A DNA stretch of 64,000 bases from Tolypeutes matacus. Lineage: Eukaryota > Chordata > Mammalia > Cingulata > Chlamyphoridae. Position numbers and translations under genes: made by a program. Below, piece after piece: positions 60,057 through 64,000 of this stretch; the stretch's first letter is position 1; each line of letters starts with the position of its first letter. The notes beneath the pieces were generated by a model, which saw only the letters and a list, made by a program, of their open reading frames with translations, had not been told where the DNA came from and did no database searches. The stretch lies in assembly GCA_026826555.1 (NCBI GenBank), contig JAKSZT010037198.1, positions 6,433,775 to 6,497,774 on the forward strand, written 5' to 3'.

Positions 60057-60064
60057 TGACGTCA
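60057..60064. promoter_or_regulatory. Consensus CRE, TGACGTCA
   Basis: A perfect palindromic cAMP-response element (CREB/ATF site), 55 bases upstream of the YY1-like motif, in the proximal promoter. Confidence 0.75.
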
Positions 60065-60078
60065 TGGCGCCTCCCGGA

Positions 60079-60083
60079 CCAAT
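60079..60083 (+). promoter_or_regulatory. CCAAT box
   Basis: CCAAT followed by GGGAGG on the plus strand, that is an inverted CCAAT for the gene, spaced 14 bases from the CRE. Confidence 0.55.
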
Positions 60084-60149
60084 GGGAGGAGCCAGCAGTG
60101 TTGTAACTGCCCTCGCTTCTCGCGGTGAACTGCGAGGCGTTACGTTTGG

Positions 60150-60154
60150 ATTGG
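60150..60154 (-). promoter_or_regulatory. Second CCAAT box
   Basis: ATTGG on the plus strand, CCAAT in the sense of UBAP1, about 150 bases upstream of the YY1-like motif. Confidence 0.45.
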
Positions 60155-60359
60155 ACGAACCGTCTGACCCTAGGGATAGAGGCGGGGGAGGGGGTCACTA
60201 GCAGGGTAAGGCGTAGGGGTTGGAGAGGCCGCCAGGGCTGAGAATCCGAGAGCTGTGGATCCCGAAGGGATGTACAATGACTTAGCAACAAATCCTACGT
60301 GGGAATCAGGAGGTGGAAGCTCACCTCCTGTGTTCTAGGAACAGTAAGTAGCCCAGTGT

Positions 60360-60800
60360 GACTGGAATGGAGTGAGCAAAGAGGAGTGTAGTAGAAGGTA
60401 TCAGAGAGGTAACAGGGCTAAATCATTTAGGGCCTTGTAGATTATTTTAAGGACTTTAGCTTTAACTCTGAGCGAACTGGAAAGCCCCTAGAGAGTAGAG
60501 GCAAGCAGGGTAAGAGCAGAAAGACCACTTAAGAGGTTAATGCACTACTCCAGGCAAGAGATGATAATGCCTTGGGCCAGAGTGGTAGCAGTAAAGATGA
60601 CCAGAAAATGGTCAGGTTCTGGCTACATTTTTGAAGGTCGATCTCTAAGAATTTGCTCGCAGATTGGATGCAGGGTGTGAAGAAATGAAAGGAATCAAGG
60701 ATGACTTTAAGGTTTCTGACTTGAGTCGAATTCTTCCAGGATTGGCTGGAAGAATAGAAATGCAGATTTATCAAAATTTCTGAAGCTGGTGCCTTTTAGA
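60360..60800 (+). repeat. Ancient mammalian interspersed repeat
   Basis: I recognise the wording (agggccttgtagattatttt, aaggactttagctttaactc, actccaggcaagagatgat, caaggatgactttaaggttt) as a common old mammalian repeat but cannot name the family with certainty. Confidence 0.55.
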
Positions 60801-61489
60801 ACACTGACATATAGAGTACAGGAAGAGGCAGCCGGAGAAGATGGAAAAGTGGTGGCCAGAGAAGTAGGAAGGAAATCAGAAGACTATAGTGCCATGGAAG
60901 ATAAGGAAGGAAAAACCCTGGGAGAACTGGGCCTATCTCCCCTCAGAGTAAGAATCCCGGAGACCAGGGACAAGCCTTCCCCATCAGGCAGAGACTTCCT
61001 GAGATTCCCCATCAGTTTAGTACCTCAATCCAAGTATTTTCTCTTCCTTGCCCTCTTGCTTTAAGTAGGGACCAGATTGCTGAGTGCCTTCTCCTTGCCC
61101 AGCTGCCATGCTCCCCAAATCCCAAGGAGGTCACCCATCCCTGAGAAACAGAAAGGAAGTATGGACATTTCTCTGGAAAAGAAACATTTATTCTTCTTCC
61201 TAGGAGAGACTCATACTTGTCAGTTTCCACATGTGAATCCCAGGGGCCAGAACAGACTGAACAGGATGCCAGTCCTCTGCTGTCCCTGCACTGTGTCATT
61301 CCTTCCCAGTGCACCTGGACAGGAACCAGCACATCTGCAGGCCTGCAGCAACACTCCAATCGAAGGGGCACCAGGTTGCACCCCTCCCTCTCTGTCCCTC
61401 TTCTTTCTCCCTCCCTTCATACTCTAGGTATTTGGGGTATGTGAAAGCAGAAACAAGAAAGACATAACCACCAGCCATGGAATTAACGA

Positions 61490-61800
61490 AATTCTACCAT
61501 GTGCCAGGTACCATGAGTCTACAAAAATGTTCTCAAGGAGGTCCAACGAGGAAATTAGACAGATATACAGATAATGATGGTACCTGGCAGAAAGCCATCT
61601 GAGTTCCCTAGGTAGCACATTGCATGCCTAAGGAGTAGAGAGTAGAGTAAGTTCAGGTGGACTTGGGAAATTAAGGAACACTTCATGGGAGTTGAAACAT
61701 TTAAATTAGGCTTTAAAGAATAGGTAGAATGAAGGATGCACACAGTAGTGAGAACAGTCTGAACAGAGGCATGGATGCAGAAAAGTTCCAGGAAAAAATC
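61490..61800 (+). repeat. Ancient repeat, L2 or similar
   Basis: Wording such as taaattaggctttaaagaat and aggtagaatgaaggatgc is typical of old L2-type text. Bases 60801-61489 contain no recognised gene. Confidence 0.45.
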
Positions 61801-61972
61801 AGAATTAGTAAGTAAAGCAAAGGGTATGTGGAAGAGTAGAAGGAGATAAAGATTAAAAGACCAGAAGAGAAGACGCTTGGCTTGTGTTCAACAGTTCTGA
61901 CGTTGTGAAGTCACTGACACCCTTGACAAAGGACCTTTTCTCCTGTGAAAACCAATAGAAAACTTAGGATGG

Positions 61973-62364
61973 GGAAGCGGATGTGGCTCAAGTGATTGGG
62001 CTCCCGTCTACCATAAAGGAGGTCCCGGGGCCTCCTGGTGAAAGGCAAGCTGGCCCAGGCGGCAAGTTGGCCCACGCAGAGTGCTGGCCCATACAGGAGT
62101 GCTGGTCTGCACAGGAGTGCTGGCCCAGCAAGATGATACAATAAAAAGAGACACAGAAGAGAAACAATAAGAGATGCAGCAGACCAGGGAGCTGAGGTGG
62201 TGCGAGAGATTGAGCGCCTCTTTCTGCACCAGAAGGTCCCAGGATCAGTTCCCAGTGCCACCTAAAGAGAAGACAAGCAGACACAGAAGAAGACAGAGAG
62301 CAGACAGCGAGCGCAAAAAAATGAGAGCCGGCGGGGAGGGGAAATAAATCTTTACAAAAAAATA
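61973..62364 (+). mobile_element. Dimeric tRNA SINE, diverged
   Basis: Monomer 1 (about 61975-62045) has lost part of its B-box region. Next come tandem gctggcccayacaggagt-like units of about 18-20 bp at about 62060-62125, then a second tRNA-like unit (about 62190-62265) and an A-rich tail. The flanks aaaacttaggat and aaatttgggat are probably the duplication. Confidence 0.75.
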
Positions 62365-62639
62365 AATTTGGGATGAATACATAGAGCCTTGAAGGCCAGG
62401 TTTTAACCCTTTCTACAGAAGCTCACAGTTACAATTAAGGACTTGGGTCTCTTGGTGACCTTTGAGGTTCCTTCCAGTTCTAAGACCATATGTGATAAAT
62501 ATGACACAAAGATGCAATTATCATGATGACTATGAATGAATAAAGATTGGGTTTCAGTTTTCAAAAGGATGAAGATATAAACACACAAAATACTCTATTA
62601 GAAAGGAATAAAGAATAATTTTTGAATAATGGCATAGAA

Positions 62640-63110
62640 AGAACTTTTCTAATCATGACTCCAAATTCAGAAGCCAGAGAGGAAATGGTTGACAGATTTG
62701 CTAATGGCAAAAGACCCCATACACAAAGCAGAAAGATAAATTGGAAGAAAATATTTTAACCTATTTAATAGACAATGGGTTAAGATTTCTAATATACAAA
62801 AAGCTCTTACATATCAGTAAGAATATAATGATTCTCTTAAAAATTGGTATAGCTTATCCAGAGGCAATTCACCAAAGAACAAACACAAATAGCCAGTGAA
62901 CATATGGAAAGATGGCCAACATCACTGACATTTTTTTAAATGACACAAGGCTCCATTTCTCATCTAACAAATTGACAAGAGCTAAAAGGATAAATTACAT
63001 CCGAGGCTGGCATGGATGGAGAAATCGCATTCTTAAATACTGTTGGCAGCAGTATAGATTGGTTGAACTTTTTTGTAAAGTAATTTGGCAGTAATTATCA
63101 CAACATATTG
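62640..63110 (+). mobile_element. Old L1/HAL1-like ORF2 fragment
   Basis: ttctaatatacaaaaagctc, gccagtgaacatatggaaag and taattggcagtaatta-like text. Diverged. Confidence 0.65.
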
Positions 63111-64000
63111 TTAAATTTTTAAAAAGCAAGTTGCAGAATGTAAATTGTATCCATTTTTGTAAAAAGAAAATAGATATGTAGAGTTATATATGTTTAAATA
63201 AGCATAGATAAAAAGCTAAAAGGATATACATCAAACTATCAGCTGTGGGGGGAGTAGAGTGTGACTGGAAGGAGGATGGACAGTGGAACCTGGGACCAAA
63301 GAGGGACGGGAAATTGGAACAATGAAGGAGATGCAGCCACTGCTGGAAACTGCCCTGGCAGCAGAGAGAGGAACTAGCCTGGCTTCTCCCCTCCTCCCAC
63401 CCTCCAATCTCCTGCCATTACCTCTCATTAGCTGAATCTAGCTAGAATCCAGTTGGCAAGGGAGCTGAGAAATGTAGTTTTCAGAAGAGCAGCAAATGAG
63501 TCTGAGAGCAGAGATGCAATGATGACCCCCAGAAGTTATTGAGTAGTTCACAGAATTAATGAGAGATGAAGAACTAGATATGAAAAACTGGCAAAAACTG
63601 AGGAATAAACAGCAGGATACATGGTACAAGTCATCTTGTAAGAATAGTCTAAGTAAAAGATAATTGATTTTATTAGAGATTTTTAAATGGTGTGGGAAGA
63701 CTGTCTGAGTACTGGGCTTAAAGAGCTGTGCCCATAGTAATTCATTCAGCTAGTATACCGAGGTCTGCTATACACCAAGCCCAGTGCTGCAGTGGGAACA
63801 AAGATATTTTTTAGACCAGGTTTCAGCCATCAGGAAGTTCAGGGGAGAAGACAACTACAATAAAGTTAAATAATCTCAGCGTTGAGGACAGGGCCTGCCA
63901 CCAGACTAAACTGCCTTTGTGCAAGATAGAAAAAGGCACCATCTCTGAGTTGACACAGTCCCAAGGGCATACAGCTTGGCAAACTGAGTGTGACGACTTC
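63111..64000. other. 5' flank with no recognised gene
   Basis: No repeat or exon that I can support with confidence. 63740-63880 has wording close to an old L2/MIR-type end (tacaccaagcccagtgctgc). Confidence 0.4.

Larger units (their letters stand above)
59500..60250. promoter_or_regulatory. UBAP1: CpG-rich promoter region of UBAP1
   Basis: GC content and CpG density rise sharply here against an AT-rich background and peak at about 59830-60210. It holds the first exon donor, a CRE, CCAAT boxes, a GC box and a YY1-like site, and no TATA box at a sensible position. This is the layout of a housekeeping CpG-island promoter. The 59500-59820 part is C/T-rich with few CpGs. Confidence 0.85.

Noticed and set aside
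60000..60250. A divergent gene sharing the UBAP1 promoter
   Set aside because: The plus strand has CpG-rich sequence but no convincing exon, donor or frame up to 64 kb.
59818..60291. A 157-codon minus-strand frame across the CpG island
   Set aside because: A GC-rich chance frame running over promoter and exon 1, not in frame with UBAP1 and with no family resemblance.

Overview
This is a 64 kb piece of a mammalian nuclear genome, almost certainly from the armadillo lineage (Xenarthra, Dasypus-like). The evidence is the repeat text. Dozens of tRNA-derived SINEs of the armadillo DAS type, a matching young L1 family, solo LTRs and older mammalian repeats (L2, MIR, Tigger1, MER5/MER20) fill most of the window. 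There is no bacterial-style gene density. Nearly every long reading frame is repeat-derived.

The single host gene is UBAP1 (ubiquitin-associated protein 1, an ESCRT-I subunit), on the minus strand. Its untranslated first exon lies in a CpG-rich promoter at about 59.8-60.2 kb. The exon with the start codon is at 8027-8067 and the next coding exon at 263-387. These spell residues 1-53, and the rest of the gene lies beyond base 1. Intron 1 (8068-59821, about 51.8 kb) holds nearly all the mobile DNA. From 60.2 to 64 kb is 5' flanking sequence with old repeats and one dimeric SINE.

Region by region: 0.4-8 kb (intron 2) carries L2 pieces, four short SINEs and an old L1. From 9.9 to 13.6 kb is one Tigger1 DNA transposon broken by a solo LTR, a SINE and a composite retroposon. 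From 14.2 to about 27 kb is an L1 split by a second, nearly full-length L1 (17513-23389), both peppered with SINEs. From 27 to 33 kb are solo LTRs with 5-bp target duplications and a poly(A)-ended insert flanked by 200-bp direct repeats. From 34 to 57 kb are more L1, SINE, LTR and hAT remnants and two further copies of the composite retroposon. From 57 to 59.8 kb is mostly quiet, with a MIR and an L2 end.

The most interesting material is a composite retroposon family with three copies (11573-12419, 43541-44421, 55606-56620). It joins a 5' module of unknown origin, a dimeric tRNA SINE with a GC-rich 24-25 bp tandem repeat of variable copy number, and a 3' module, with a poly(A) tail and 13-16 bp target-site duplications typical of L1 machinery. 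Its architecture recalls primate SVA but the parts are unrelated. One copy has exchanged its 3' module for another sequence ending in ATTAAA plus poly(A). A DAS SINE at 42078-42303 shows a clean small 3' transduction. No search could be run, so family names are recognised from memory and all boundaries were read by eye.
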